Under the pieces are notes generated by a model, which was not told the DNA's origin, did not search any database, and saw nothing but the letters and a program-made list of their open reading frames with translations. The position numbers and the translations under genes were made by a program. A stretch of 36,286 bases of DNA from Desulfobulbaceae bacterium (GTDB lineage: Bacteria > Desulfobacterota > Desulfobulbia > Desulfobulbales > Desulfobulbaceae): contig JAMJFO010000036.1 in the NCBI GenBank assembly GCA_023544645.1, forward strand, positions 1 to 36,286, written 5' to 3'. Numbering within the stretch: the first letter of the stretch is position 1; each line of letters starts with the position of its first letter. Positions 1-8,959 of this stretch are shown piece by piece.

Positions 1-432
1 ATTGACCGCTTCAGCGATCAGCTGGACATCCGGGTAAGCGATACCAACCGCTACGACCTCATGGCTTCCTGCGACGCCGTTGTCGCCGCCTCTGGCACGG
101 TCATCCTGGAACTGGCCATCCTCGGGATACCGACAGTGGCCACCTACCGGGTCACTCCCAGAACATATTTCCTGGGCCGGATGCTGACCCGTCTGGAGCA
201 TTTTACCCTGGTGAATCTCATCGCCGGACGATCCATTATCCCGGAACTCCTGCAGGACCAGGTAACGCCGGTCAATATCGCCCGCGAACTGGCGCTGATC
301 ATAGAGGCTGAGGACGTGCGCCGGAAAATCCTGCACGGAATGGCGGAAGTACGGCAACTCCTCGGCAGCCCAGGTGCCTCCAGGCGGGCGGCGGAAATAG
401 CGATGGCCCTTATCAACAGTCATGAGCGATAA
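1..432 (+). CDS. lpxB: Lipid-A-disaccharide synthase, C-terminal part (5' end outside window)
   Basis: The reading frame is open from base 1, so only the last 143 residues are seen. LpxB condenses UDP-2,3-diacylglucosamine with 2,3-diacylglucosamine-1-phosphate at the inner face of the cytoplasmic membrane, making the lipid A disaccharide. The segment near residues 20-50 of the fragment (CDAVVAASGTVILELAILG, then IPTVATYR) is the typical GT-B C-terminal donor-site region of LpxB, with the SGT.xLE pattern and the downstream membrane-associated helix region (FLGRMLTRLEHFTLVN). The stop overlaps the start of the next gene by 11 bases, so the two are probably cotranscribed. The family assignment is firm. 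The N-terminal half cannot be assessed. Confidence 0.9.
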   Translation: MDRFSDQLDIRVSDTNRYDLMASCDAVVAASGTVILELAILGIPTVATYRVTPRTYFLGRMLTRLEHFTLVNLIAGRSIIPELLQDQVTPVNIARELALIIEAEDVRRKILHGMAEVRQLLGSPGASRRAAEIAMALINSHER

Positions 433-703
433 CGAACCAATCCATATACCCATCGATGGCACCCTGGATCTGCACGCCTTCCGCCCTTCGGACATCAAGT
501 CTCTGGTGCCGGATTACCTGGAGGAATGCCGGGAGGCCGGGATCTATAATGTACGGATAGTGCACGGCAAGGGCATCGGCAATCTTCGCCGCACCGTCCA
601 TGCGGTGCTGCAAAAACTGGACTATGTTCTATCCTACCGCCTTGCCGGTGAGGATGGGGGGTCATGGGGTGCGACCCTGGTCACTCTGCGTCGGGATCCT
701 TGA
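422..703 (+). CDS. Small Smr-domain protein
   Basis: A 93-residue protein made almost entirely of an Smr (small MutS-related) domain. The N-terminal LDLHAF element matches the LDLHG-type motif, and the HGKGIGNLR segment around residue 50 matches the HGKG-x-G-x-L signature. Smr domains are known as nucleic-acid nickases or ribosome-collision nucleases in MutS2 and SmrB. A stand-alone Smr of this size is common and of uncertain substrate. The gene starts inside the lpxB 3' end (11-base overlap), which implies translational coupling. Its 3' end overlaps a convergent gene by about 23 bases. Domain identity is seen in the sequence; any nuclease role is inference. Confidence 0.85.
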   Translation: MSDNEPIHIPIDGTLDLHAFRPSDIKSLVPDYLEECREAGIYNVRIVHGKGIGNLRRTVHAVLQKLDYVLSYRLAGEDGGSWGATLVTLRRDP

Positions 704-1211
704 CCTGAATGGGCTCCAGTAGCCCCTGTGACGAACCCAGCTGCCGCACAGCAAGCATGAAGGCGGAGGGCATGGGAATGGTCCGTTCCTCCTGCAGCAA
801 CCCTACGGCTCTTGCCCGGAGGAGCGTGGGCAATGAATTTATCCCTTCTTCATGATCGCACAGGGTCTGCATGCGCAGGGCATCGGTAAGATAGGGCGCC
901 ATGTCCGGAAGAATCCCGGCCATGGCCCGCAACTCCTGTTCAACCACGTCGATATGTTTACGGGCAAACTCCCGCGACTCCCTGTCGCCGGCCGGGGTGC
1001 CGAACAGATCGCTGACAATGCACCCGACCAGGCGGCTGAAGTCCTCGGGAGCCCAATCCTGGTACTTTTCCGCCAGTTTTTCCTTCAACTGCCCGAAAAG
1101 AGCGAGCTGGACTGTGCCCACGGCTTCACGCATGACCGGGATAATCCTGCTGTCGAGACGTTCCTCCGACTGCTGATCACAGGCATGGCCATTATTTTGC
1201 AGTTCCTTCAT
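681..1211 (-). CDS. Conserved-looking hypothetical protein
   Basis: A 176-residue soluble protein with no family that I recognise. It is mostly helical in character and acidic overall, with no signal peptide or membrane segment. The ATG overlaps the stop of the upstream DUF493 gene in an ATGA arrangement (1208-1211), and this coupling is the best evidence that it is a real gene. Its 3' end overlaps the convergent Smr gene by about 23 bases. It probably belongs to the leftward run nagZ - TM2 - DUF493 - this gene. No function is proposed. Confidence 0.7.
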   Translation of the reverse strand: MKELQNNGHACDQQSEERLDSRIIPVMREAVGTVQLALFGQLKEKLAEKYQDWAPEDFSRLVGCIVSDLFGTPAGDRESREFARKHIDVVEQELRAMAGILPDMAPYLTDALRMQTLCDHEEGINSLPTLLRARAVGLLQEERTIPMPSAFMLAVRQLGSSQGLLEPIQVKDPDAE

Positions 1212-1498
1212 AATACCACCCTGACCGTTGGGTCTTCCGGCAGGACCCTGTACAGCTCCAAACGGCGCTCCTCACTGTGCACGACCAGTTCCAGGGACAT
1301 CGATATATAGCGTCCGCTGCTGCTGACATTTGACCTGGTCAAGGTATAATGCTGTTCATGCACCTGGTCCGCCACCAGTTTGGTTATTGCCATGGCAGAC
1401 TCACCGATGATCTTGTACTGCCAGGGACAGGGATAGTCAATTTTCGGCCTGCAGGCCTGGTCAATTGACTGCATGGGAATTTTTTTCATTTTTTTCAT
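1208..1498 (-). CDS. DUF493 (YbeD-like) family protein
   Basis: The conserved part begins at YPCPWQYKIIGES and ends with the VRVVL C terminus. That is the layout of the DUF493/YbeD family: the opening P-x-P/W-YK(V/I)(I/M)G strand, the S.GRY.S(M/V)S strand, and a final DPTVRVVL strand matching the IVRMVL end of E. coli YbeD. This is a small ferredoxin-like alpha/beta fold, and its biochemical role is not settled. Several in-frame starts exist. The ATGs at 1498 and 1489 follow an AGGA, whereas the longer start at 1552 would overlap the preceding TM2 gene. The 3' end overlaps the next gene by four bases (ATGA). Confidence 0.8.
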   Translation of the reverse strand: MKKMKKIPMQSIDQACRPKIDYPCPWQYKIIGESAMAITKLVADQVHEQHYTLTRSNVSSSGRYISMSLELVVHSEERRLELYRVLPEDPTVRVVL

Positions 1499-1520
1499 TT
1501 TTCCTGTTTGCCGATTCGAC

Positions 1521-1937
1521 TCATGTTGCCGGAATATTCCTTCCCACCTCACCGTTGATCAGGGTGATCTGGTCATTGAGTGTCCACATATCATATATAA
1601 TGCCGATCCCGAACAGCCCCACCGTAAGCAGATAAAGAATGCCGGAAATCCATTTTCCCATGTACATCCGGTGCAGCCCGAATACACCGAGGAAGACCAG
1701 CAGAATCCAGGCGACGGAATAATCGACTTTACCGGGGATAAAGCGGATATCGGCATCCCGGTCCATTGACGGGAGCAGGAAAAGATCGACGATCCAGCCG
1801 ATGAACAACAGGCCGAGAGTGAAAAAATAGATGGTGCCGGAAATGGGCTTGCCGTAATAAAAACGATGGGAGCCCAGGAAACCGAATATCCAGAGAATGT
1901 ATCCGATCACCAGGTTGTGGGTTGACTGCTTTTCCAT
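1521..1937 (-). CDS. TM2-domain membrane protein (two TM2 units)
   Basis: A 138-residue integral membrane protein with two consecutive TM2 units. Each has a helix, a G-x-HRFY-YGK or G-x-HRMY-MGK turn, a second helix rich in G, L and F, and an acidic/hydroxyl exit (IVDLF and IYDMW). The duplication is visible by comparing FLGSHRFYYGKPISGTIYF with FGLHRMYMGKWISGILYL. TM2 proteins are widespread and functionally undefined in bacteria. A GGAG lies seven bases before the chosen ATG. The first 31 bases overlap the nagZ 3' end, so expression is probably coupled to nagZ. Confidence 0.88.
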   Translation of the reverse strand: MEKQSTHNLVIGYILWIFGFLGSHRFYYGKPISGTIYFFTLGLLFIGWIVDLFLLPSMDRDADIRFIPGKVDYSVAWILLVFLGVFGLHRMYMGKWISGILYLLTVGLFGIGIIYDMWTLNDQITLINGEVGRNIPAT

Positions 1938-2977
1938 GGCGCATCTCCAGCAATTTTTCGTTTAAGAGCGGCAATCCGGCCCAGGGAAGAGAGGATTTCC
2001 CTTTCACCAATGCGGCCGCTTTTGATAAGTTCCGCGACTGCTCCAACCCCCCTGGACACAATATTTTTTTCTCTGACCAGGTTGTTGCCGACAATAACCA
2101 GATCAACACCGGCAAGGACCGCCATCTGCACGGCCTCTTCAAATCCCCAGCGATCGGTGATGGCCTTCATCTGCAGGTCGTCCGAGACGACCACTCCTTG
2201 AAAACCGAGTTTATCACGCAGCAGGCCCGTTATCAAGGGCCGGGAAAGAGTGGCGGGCAGCGCATCATTATCCAGGCCCCTGTGAATGACGTGGGCGGTC
2301 ATGACCGCATCCCCGAAACCCGCTGCCATAAGCAGGGAATAGGGCTCGAGCTCCTGATCCTCCCAGCAATCCGTGATATCAACAAAACCCAGATGCGAAT
2401 CGGCCGCGGCGCTGCCATGACCGGGAAAATGTTTGATACAGCAGGCAATTCCTTTTTCATGATGCGCGGTGATGAACCGCAGGGCATGGGCGACAACCAC
2501 CTTGGGGCTCGAGCCATAACTCCGTTCATAACGGCCGATGATCGGATTCGCGGCATTGAGATTGAGATCAACCACCGGGGCCAGGTTGAAATTTATCCCG
2601 CATTCCCGCAGCGAACCGGCAATAATATCGGCCTGCCGGCGCACCTGTTCAGGATCGCCGTCATCGGCCAGCCTGCCGGCGGATATCGTTGCCGGGAAGC
2701 CATCCGCTTCTTTCAACCGGCAGACCATTCCCCCTTCCTGGTCAACCGCTATAATGAGCGAGTTGCCTGCATAGCGCTGCAGATCACCGGTCAGCTCACG
2801 CAGCTGGGAGGGTGAATCGATGTTCTGCCTGGAGCCGTCGACATTGCGGTCAAAAAGGATAACCCCCCCCAGTCCGTCGCGCTGCACGGCTTCAATGACC
2901 GGATGGTCCCGGTCCACCGACATCCCGTCAAAGCCGGCCAGAAACAGCTGTCCCAGTTGTAAATCCAGCTCACTCAT
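1907..2977 (-). CDS. nagZ: Beta-N-acetylhexosaminidase (glycoside hydrolase family 3)
   Basis: A 356-residue GH3 enzyme of normal NagZ length with no signal peptide, as expected for the cytoplasmic enzyme. NagZ removes N-acetylglucosamine from anhydromuropeptides during peptidoglycan recycling. Visible signatures are AVDQEGG near residue 78, the family hallmark KHFPGHG at 182-188 with its catalytic His, and VVVSDDLQM, where Asp266 is the expected nucleophile. The start is preceded by GGGAGG at a somewhat long distance. It heads a leftward run with TM2 and DUF493 genes. Identification is strong. Confidence 0.93.
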   Translation of the reverse strand: MSELDLQLGQLFLAGFDGMSVDRDHPVIEAVQRDGLGGVILFDRNVDGSRQNIDSPSQLRELTGDLQRYAGNSLIIAVDQEGGMVCRLKEADGFPATISAGRLADDGDPEQVRRQADIIAGSLRECGINFNLAPVVDLNLNAANPIIGRYERSYGSSPKVVVAHALRFITAHHEKGIACCIKHFPGHGSAAADSHLGFVDITDCWEDQELEPYSLLMAAGFGDAVMTAHVIHRGLDNDALPATLSRPLITGLLRDKLGFQGVVVSDDLQMKAITDRWGFEEAVQMAVLAGVDLVIVGNNLVREKNIVSRGVGAVAELIKSGRIGEREILSSLGRIAALKRKIAGDAPWKSSQPTTW

Positions 2978-3172
2978 ACTTCGCTACCATCCTCCCAACC
3001 GCAAAAGTAGATGCATGATCACTCCCCGCAGGGCAGCGACCGGGGCAAAGGGGAAAATACAGACAGACGATTGAAAGTCCGGAAGTAAAAGAGCAGGCCG
3101 AAGATCCTTGATCATGGCCGGTGCAAGCGGGATCCATCCTGCCATGTCGGGATTTTGAAAAAAATGGAGCGG

Positions 3173-3580
3173 CTATTCGGCCTCGGCCAAAGTTATGGAC
3201 AGGGGTATGGCGTGCCTGCTCTTTTCCTGCTGCGCGGTCGTTCCCAGCTTCCAGTCAGTGCAGGAGGCAACTCCTGCCAGCTTTTTTTCAATGTCTCTGA
3301 CCAACCCCTTGATATTAATGACCGGATGGCGGCTGAAAACTTCCGGCAGTCCGTAGGTCAGACTGCAGACCAGACAGCATCCCGGCCGCTCATGCAGATC
3401 AAGATTGAACCGCAGGGTCCGGGAATCCTTGTCATATCCGTGGTAACGGAGCTTGATATCATACGCGCCCTCGGCGGCATCCCCGAACAGCGCCTCAAAA
3501 AAATCATTGGTACGTTCCGGCGGGAACAGTTCGGCCAGTACTTCATCGGGAAACAGTGCTTTCAGTGTCTGATTATTCAT
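3173..3580 (-). CDS. Small conserved protein of unknown function
   Basis: A 135-residue soluble protein. The pattern LFP-x(5)-LFP-x-ERTNDFFEALFGDAAEGAYDI, then CCLVCSLTYGLPEVFSRHPVIN, resembles a short family I remember from Desulfobacterota genomes. Those proteins sometimes carry a misleading eukaryotic homeobox name through annotation error; this is recollection, not a search result. The two Cys in CCLVC could bind a metal, but there is no second pair. It is divergent from the helicase gene across a 124-base gap that should hold both promoters. No function is proposed. Confidence 0.75.
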   Translation of the reverse strand: MNNQTLKALFPDEVLAELFPPERTNDFFEALFGDAAEGAYDIKLRYHGYDKDSRTLRFNLDLHERPGCCLVCSLTYGLPEVFSRHPVINIKGLVRDIEKKLAGVASCTDWKLGTTAQQEKSRHAIPLSITLAEAE

Positions 3581-3704
3581 ATCGTTGTCATATCTTGTTT
3601 ATTATGGAAGGCAATCCTGAATATGAACATGGAATGATAACCAGACCATCATTGTGTGTCAACATCCATTGCGCGTCACAATCCACTATGGTACAAACTC
3701 TTCC

Positions 3705-5909
3705 ATGCAGCGCGAACTCTTTCCCCATAACGACAATGCCACCCTGCGCCCGGGTTCACCCATAAACCGTGAAGCCCTTAACCAGGCCCAGTATGATGCC
3801 GTCACCCACGGCAGCGGACCGCTCCTGGTCATTGCCGGGGCCGGAAGCGGCAAGACCCGCACCCTGGTCTACCGCGTCGCCTATCTCATAGAACAGCAGG
3901 TGGAGCCGGAATCAATTCTCCTGCTCACCTTTACCCGCCGGGCGGCCCAGGAAATGCTCCAGCGGGCAGGCCGCATTTCAGACCAGTCCTGCCGACGGGT
4001 GATGGGGGGGACCTTTCACGCCACCTCCAACATGCTGCTTCGCCGGCACGGGCACCACCTGGGTTTCAGCCCCGGCTTCACCATCATCGACAGGGGTGAT
4101 GCCGAGGGCATCATCAATCTGATAAAATCGTCCCTCGGCCTGTCCGGCGCGGGCAAACGCTTTCCCACCAAGCGGATGATCATGAACATCCTGAGCGGGG
4201 CGGTCAACAAGTCACGCTCCATCGAAGACCTGGTGTATGATCAGCATCTGCACCTGTCCGAATTCCTTGAAGACCTCTACAGGATCCAGGACCATTACGC
4301 CCGCTTCAAGGTCGATCACGGCCTCATGGATTACGATGACCTGCTGGTCAACTGGCACCGTTTGCTGACCGAATCCCCTGAGGCAAGGCGCGAGGTAACC
4401 TCCCGCTTCAGTCATATCCTGGTGGACGAGTACCAGGACACTAACCTGCTGCAGGCCGAGATAGTCAGACTGCTGGCCCACGATCACGACAATGTCATGG
4501 TGGTCGGCGACGATTCCCAATCCATCTACAGCTTCCGGGGCGCCGATTTTTACAACATCATGCGCTTTCCGGACCAGTTTCCCGGCGCCACGGTCATCAA
4601 ACTCGAGGAAAACTACCGCTCAACCCAACCCATCCTCACCCTGACCAACTCAATCATCGCCTGCGCCGAGGAAAAATTCACCAAAACCCTGTTCACCTCC
4701 GTCTCCGGGGGAGTAGCGCCCGTTCTTTTTACCGCCCGCAATGAAGGCGGAGAAGCCCGCTTTATCGTCGACACCATGGACCGGCTTATCAAGGAGGGCT
4801 CTGACATTTCAGACATTGCCGTGCTGTTCCGCTCCGGCTACCACTCCTACAAACTGGAAATGGAATTGACCAGCAGGTACATCGACTTTGAAAAACGCGG
4901 CGGCCTGAAACTGACCGAATCGGCGCATATCAAGGATGTGCTCTCATTCTTCCGGGTCCTGGTCAACCCGCTGGACAACCTTTCCTGGAACCGGATTCTG
5001 CTGCAGCTGGACAAGGTCGGCCCCAAAACCGCCCAGAAAATCCTCGACTATCTGAAAAACAGTGACGACCCCATCGCGGCATTGAGCAGCTACAAACCAG
5101 GCAGAACCTGGCAGGAAGGCTTTACCCGACTGGCCGGCCTCATGCGCGACCTGCTGCGCCCGGATCTCACCCCCGCCGGTCAGTTTGACCTGGTGTTGGA
5201 ATACTATGAACCTGTCCTGGAAAAAGTATACTACGACGACTACCCCAAGAGGAAAAAAGACATCGATCAGCTCAAAAGCATTGTCGCCGGTTACGGCGAC
5301 CTGCAGTCACTCATCGATGACACGACCCTGGACCCGCCGGAAACCGGACAGGATCTGCCGTCCAGCCCGGACAGCGAGTCCGGAAAACTGGTGTTGTCCA
5401 CCATTCACTCGGCCAAGGGGCTTGAATGGGACACAGTTTTTGTCATCGGCCTGGCTGAAGGCCGGTTCCCGCACCAGAACACAACTCCCGGAGAACAGTG
5501 GGAGGAGGAACGCCGGCTGCTCTATGTTGCCGCCACCAGGGCAAAAAGAAACCTGTATTTCACCTATCCCCAGGAACTGATTTCGCCGGACCGTCAGGTC
5601 ATGCGCACTGTCATGTCCCCTTTTCTGCGTGAGATCAATCCCGGTCTTTATATTCGGGAATCAGGCAGCCCGACGCCCGCATTTGGCGGTTTCGGCAGCG
5701 AATTTCCTTCTCCCCGGACTTCCGGGATCAAGCCGCCGTCAAGACCACGGACCGCTGAACTGGCGGTCGGCGCACAGGTGCGGCACCCTTTTTTCGGACG
5801 CGGCCAGGTCAAGAATGTCCCCGGACCCCGGCGGGTGGAGATCTCCTTTGACCGGCATGGCGACAAGATCCTCCACCTTGACTACGCAAAACTGGAGATC
5901 ATCGCCTGA
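3705..5909 (+). CDS. UvrD/PcrA-type 3'-5' DNA helicase
   Basis: A 734-residue superfamily 1A helicase. All motifs are readable in order: Q-motif region NQAQYDAV, Walker A GAGSGKT at 45-51, motif II DEYQDTN, motif III GDDSQSIYSFRGA, motif IV near ENYRST, motif V STIHSAKGLEWD, and motif VI YVAATRAKR. The C terminus (VGAQVRHPFFGRGQV to LEII) is a Tudor-like tail of the PcrA/UvrD type known to bind RNA polymerase. The protein should act in repair or replication-conflict resolution. An upstream extension to 3654 is open, but MQRELFP at 3705 gives the natural N terminus. The TGATG overlap shows coupling to folC. UvrD and PcrA cannot be told apart here. Confidence 0.93.
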   Translation: MQRELFPHNDNATLRPGSPINREALNQAQYDAVTHGSGPLLVIAGAGSGKTRTLVYRVAYLIEQQVEPESILLLTFTRRAAQEMLQRAGRISDQSCRRVMGGTFHATSNMLLRRHGHHLGFSPGFTIIDRGDAEGIINLIKSSLGLSGAGKRFPTKRMIMNILSGAVNKSRSIEDLVYDQHLHLSEFLEDLYRIQDHYARFKVDHGLMDYDDLLVNWHRLLTESPEARREVTSRFSHILVDEYQDTNLLQAEIVRLLAHDHDNVMVVGDDSQSIYSFRGADFYNIMRFPDQFPGATVIKLEENYRSTQPILTLTNSIIACAEEKFTKTLFTSVSGGVAPVLFTARNEGGEARFIVDTMDRLIKEGSDISDIAVLFRSGYHSYKLEMELTSRYIDFEKRGGLKLTESAHIKDVLSFFRVLVNPLDNLSWNRILLQLDKVGPKTAQKILDYLKNSDDPIAALSSYKPGRTWQEGFTRLAGLMRDLLRPDLTPAGQFDLVLEYYEPVLEKVYYDDYPKRKKDIDQLKSIVAGYGDLQSLIDDTTLDPPETGQDLPSSPDSESGKLVLSTIHSAKGLEWDTVFVIGLAEGRFPHQNTTPGEQWEEERRLLYVAATRAKRNLYFTYPQELISPDRQVMRTVMSPFLREINPGLYIRESGSPTPAFGGFGSEFPSPRTSGIKPPSRPRTAELAVGAQVRHPFFGRGQVKNVPGPRRVEISFDRHGDKILHLDYAKLEIIA

Positions 5910-7261
5910 TGGCGGCAGCAGAAAAGTTACGTTACCGTGACGCCTGGAACTTCCTCGACCGGCTGCAGTTCTTCAAGATAAAGCTCGGCCTGGACTCGAT
6001 GAACGCATTCATGGCATCGCTGCACAACCCGCACCTGGAATTTCCGTGCATCCATATCGGCGGCACCAACGGCAAGGGTTCCGTCGGCGCCACCCTGCTC
6101 TCGATCCTGACCACAGCCGGGTATAAGGTGGGCTTTTACACGTCACCTCATCTTTCTTCCGTACGGGAAAGATTCAGGATTGGCGGCACATTCATATCCC
6201 GGGATGAATTTGCCGCCCAGGCGGACAGGATCATCAACATTCTCAATGGACGCCAGATAACCTATTTTGAATTTACAACAGCCATAGCCCTGCTCTGGTT
6301 TGCAGACCGGAAAGTGGATCTGGCCATTCTCGAAGTGGGCCTGGGCGGCAGGCTGGACGCGACCAATATCGTCACCCCGCTGGTCTCGGTCATCACCAAT
6401 GTCAGCATGGACCATGAGCAGTATCTGGGCAATACCATCACCGCGGTCGCCGCGGAAAAGGCAGGCATTATCAAGCCCGGGGTCCCGGTGGTAACCGGAA
6501 CAACCGATAAGGAAGCGCTGAAAACCATCGTTGATGCGGCGGAAAAACGTGGCAGTCCATTGTATGTTTCAGGCCGTGACTTTACCGGTGCACCGGTACA
6601 GGGAAACAGATCGCTGTGGTCCTACAAGGGAATTCAGTATATCACGGATGAGGCGCTTCCCCTGAACATGAAGGGGCAGTACCAGGTTGACAATGCCTCT
6701 CTGGCCCTGGCAGCCCTTGAGGTTATCAACGCACGTTTCCCGGTCACCGCGCCGCAGATTCGCCAGGGACTGGCCGGAACGTTCTGGCCGGGCCGGCTGG
6801 AGGAATTCTGGTGGCAGGGATTCAAACAGGTTTATCCCCAGCCGCCCCCGGATACTTCATCGGCCTGTCACTTCCTGCTGGACGGCGCCCACAATCCCGA
6901 CGGGGCAACGGCCCTGAAGAAGTCCCTGGAGCAGGATTTTGTCCATGAGCGACTCATCCTTGTCTGGGCATCCATGGCGGACAAGGATGTTCTTTCGACC
7001 CTGATGCAGATCGCGCCCCTGGCCGATACCATTATATTTACCCGACCCGACCAGGAACGTTCGGCAAAACCGGCAATGCTGATGAACATGCTGCCTGATT
7101 CCCTGCAGCAGAGGACCGTCTGTATTGACCAGGTCGACTCCGCCCTCGACCACGCGATGGCAGAATACACGCCGGGCGCCATGATCTGTGTCGCCGGGTC
7201 CCTTTATCTGGTGGGCCGGGTCCGGCAGATCCTCTGCGGCGAACAGGTGGACGACCAATGA
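5909..7261 (+). CDS. folC: Bifunctional folylpolyglutamate synthase / dihydrofolate synthase
   Basis: A 450-residue Mur-ligase-family enzyme. It adds glutamate to dihydropteroate and to reduced folates with ATP. The P-loop HIGGTNGKGSV is near residue 50, followed by the omega-loop TSPHLSSVRERF, the LEVGLGGRLDATN segment, the MDHEQYLG metal-site region, and FLLDGAHNPDGA at the C-terminal domain boundary. Length and motif order are normal. The start overlaps the helicase stop by one base, and the 3' end overlaps the HNH gene by four bases (ATGA at 7258-7261). Identification is strong. Confidence 0.95.
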   Translation: MAAAEKLRYRDAWNFLDRLQFFKIKLGLDSMNAFMASLHNPHLEFPCIHIGGTNGKGSVGATLLSILTTAGYKVGFYTSPHLSSVRERFRIGGTFISRDEFAAQADRIINILNGRQITYFEFTTAIALLWFADRKVDLAILEVGLGGRLDATNIVTPLVSVITNVSMDHEQYLGNTITAVAAEKAGIIKPGVPVVTGTTDKEALKTIVDAAEKRGSPLYVSGRDFTGAPVQGNRSLWSYKGIQYITDEALPLNMKGQYQVDNASLALAALEVINARFPVTAPQIRQGLAGTFWPGRLEEFWWQGFKQVYPQPPPDTSSACHFLLDGAHNPDGATALKKSLEQDFVHERLILVWASMADKDVLSTLMQIAPLADTIIFTRPDQERSAKPAMLMNMLPDSLQQRTVCIDQVDSALDHAMAEYTPGAMICVAGSLYLVGRVRQILCGEQVDDQ

Positions 7262-7578
7262 AAAACAAGGGTTATTTCAGCATTGACTGCATCGACGAGA
7301 GAATCATCAAGGCAGAGCGCGCCAAGGCCAGAAGTTTGCGCAAAACCAGGTGGTGGCAGCAGAAAACAGCCTCCGGCACCTGCTATTACTGCGGCCGCAA
7401 GGTCGGTTACGCCAATCTGACCATGGACCATATCATTCCTCTTTCGCGGGGCGGACGATCCACCAGGGACAACCTGGTTCCCTGCTGCAAGGAATGCAAC
7501 ACCAGGAAAAAAGGATCCCTGCCGGTGGAATGGGAAGAGTACCTGCAGACCCTTGACAACGCAGGCAAAACACCCTGA
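7258..7578 (+). CDS. HNH endonuclease family protein
   Basis: A 106-residue protein with a clear HNH fold. It has a zinc pair CYYC at 42-45, the core DHIIPLSRGG with the catalytic DH at 57-58, Asn72 in DNLVP, and a second zinc pair CCKEC (76/77 and 80) followed by N. Most of the first 35 residues are basic and could contact DNA. HNH proteins next to housekeeping genes are common and are usually of unknown target. Here the gene is translationally coupled to folC, and it ends 13 bases before a convergent gene. The nuclease fold is seen; its cellular role is unknown. Confidence 0.88.
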   Translation: MKNKGYFSIDCIDERIIKAERAKARSLRKTRWWQQKTASGTCYYCGRKVGYANLTMDHIIPLSRGGRSTRDNLVPCCKECNTRKKGSLPVEWEEYLQTLDNAGKTP

Positions 7579-7591
7579 CCGGAATTTCGGA

Positions 7592-8959
7592 TCAGCTCAG
7601 AAAATCTCCCAGGATTTCCATCACCCTGTCGGATTCAAAATAGGAGGTGTGCAGATTCAAGGACTCAAACTGGATGATCGGCTCGGGAGCAAGGCAGCTA
7701 TCGGGATCCTGGAGAAAGATCTTCCCCCCTTTTTGCGCAACCTTCTGCAGCCCGTCGTTAATGTGCAGGTCTGTCCCGCTCAGGATGACGACCGCCAGGT
7801 TGCTGCCAAAAACCTCGGCAGCCGAACTTAACAACTTGCTTGCATCCAGCAGTCCGCTCTCCATTTTCATGGTGGGAACAGCGAACCCTCCTTCCGCGGT
7901 GATTTCCCAGGAACCATGCCAGTAGGTGATCCCGCACTGTGAAGCCAGCATGGGAAAACCTGACCTGAGGGGCATGGGGTTCAAAACCGTCATTTTTTCA
8001 AAGTATTTGACAAGCTGGGGGGTTACTCCCGGATAGAGATCAAGAAAAACAAGGCTGGCAGAGGATTCGTTGCTGTTGATGCACCCCAGCATCTTCTGCA
8101 GCTCGATGAGGCTGCCGACGCCTCCCAGCACAATGAAAAGCTTTTTGGCCGGCCCGCCCAGCGGCATTTTGTAGTCGGCCATGGCCGGAGGCCTGGTCCG
8201 TTTAATATTCTTCAGCCTGATCTCCTTGATTTTCTCCGTCAATCGCCTGAGCCGTTTGCTGACAATATTCCACGTTTCAGCATCATTGGGCTTCTCAACC
8301 AGATCGACTGCTCCCAGACAGAGATATTCCATCATGGTCGGAAAATTCCGTTCATTGAAGCTGCTCATCAGGACAACGGGCACCGGGGTGCGGATCATGA
8401 TGTGCTTCAGGGGCATGGTTCCGCTTTCCACCGACAGATTGACATCCAGGGTCACCAGGTCGGGGTTCTCTCTTTCCAGGAACTGCAGCGCCTCCTCCAC
8501 GTTGGAAGCCTTGCCGGCAATCCTGGCTCCCAGTTCCTCGTCGAACAGCTTGACCAGCGCCTTGGTAAATATCTTGGAGTCATCGACCACCAGGACATTG
8601 AGGGGTTTGATCTGGGAAGATAAAGAAAGGGTGTCGCTCTGTTCATCGATGAAGCGCATGGCTTCCATGAGCAGAAAGTTCCATGACTCGTGGATTGTCT
8701 TTTCGTTCGTCTGGCCCGGAGTAAAGGTAAATGTTCCCCCCGGGCAGCACATGATCTCGATAAAAGCCTTCTGCCCGGAAATGGTTCCGGTCTCGGCATG
8801 CACCACCTCGCCCCTGGCAAAATAGATAACGCCGTGAAAATTATCCCCCCGGACCTCCAGCTTCCTTTCATATCGCTCCAGGCAGGCAAGCTGCACGATA
8901 TCGGCAAGCGTTATTCCCTCCAGGTAACCGTTGAAGACTTTTCCGGGCGATTCAGTCAT
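7592..8959 (-). CDS. PATAN-REC-CheB-like fusion with degenerate esterase site
   Basis: A 455-residue three-part signalling protein. Residues about 8-110 are a PATAN/DUF4388 domain (GYLEGITLADIVQL, IYFARGEVVHAE). Residues 120-245 are a receiver with acidic pair Asp126/127, phospho-acceptor Asp172 in TLDVNL, Ser/Thr switch MSS and Lys223 in EKP, so it looks phosphorylatable. Residues about 273-453 align with the CheB methylesterase domain. By eye, the catalytic Ser, His and Asp positions carry Gly280, Asp307 and His399, so demethylation is unlikely. A TTG 12 bases upstream is an alternative start. It is divergent from the chemosensory operon and probably an adaptor in it. Confidence 0.82.
   Translation of the reverse strand: MTESPGKVFNGYLEGITLADIVQLACLERYERKLEVRGDNFHGVIYFARGEVVHAETGTISGQKAFIEIMCCPGGTFTFTPGQTNEKTIHESWNFLLMEAMRFIDEQSDTLSLSSQIKPLNVLVVDDSKIFTKALVKLFDEELGARIAGKASNVEEALQFLERENPDLVTLDVNLSVESGTMPLKHIMIRTPVPVVLMSSFNERNFPTMMEYLCLGAVDLVEKPNDAETWNIVSKRLRRLTEKIKEIRLKNIKRTRPPAMADYKMPLGGPAKKLFIVLGGVGSLIELQKMLGCINSNESSASLVFLDLYPGVTPQLVKYFEKMTVLNPMPLRSGFPMLASQCGITYWHGSWEITAEGGFAVPTMKMESGLLDASKLLSSAAEVFGSNLAVVILSGTDLHINDGLQKVAQKGGKIFLQDPDSCLAPEPIIQFESLNLHTSYFESDRVMEILGDFLS

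Noticed and set aside
2985-3145. Overlapping minus-strand frames of about 53-55 codons upstream of nagZ
   Set aside because: Two different frames are open at similar length, and neither has a clear ribosome-binding site or motif.
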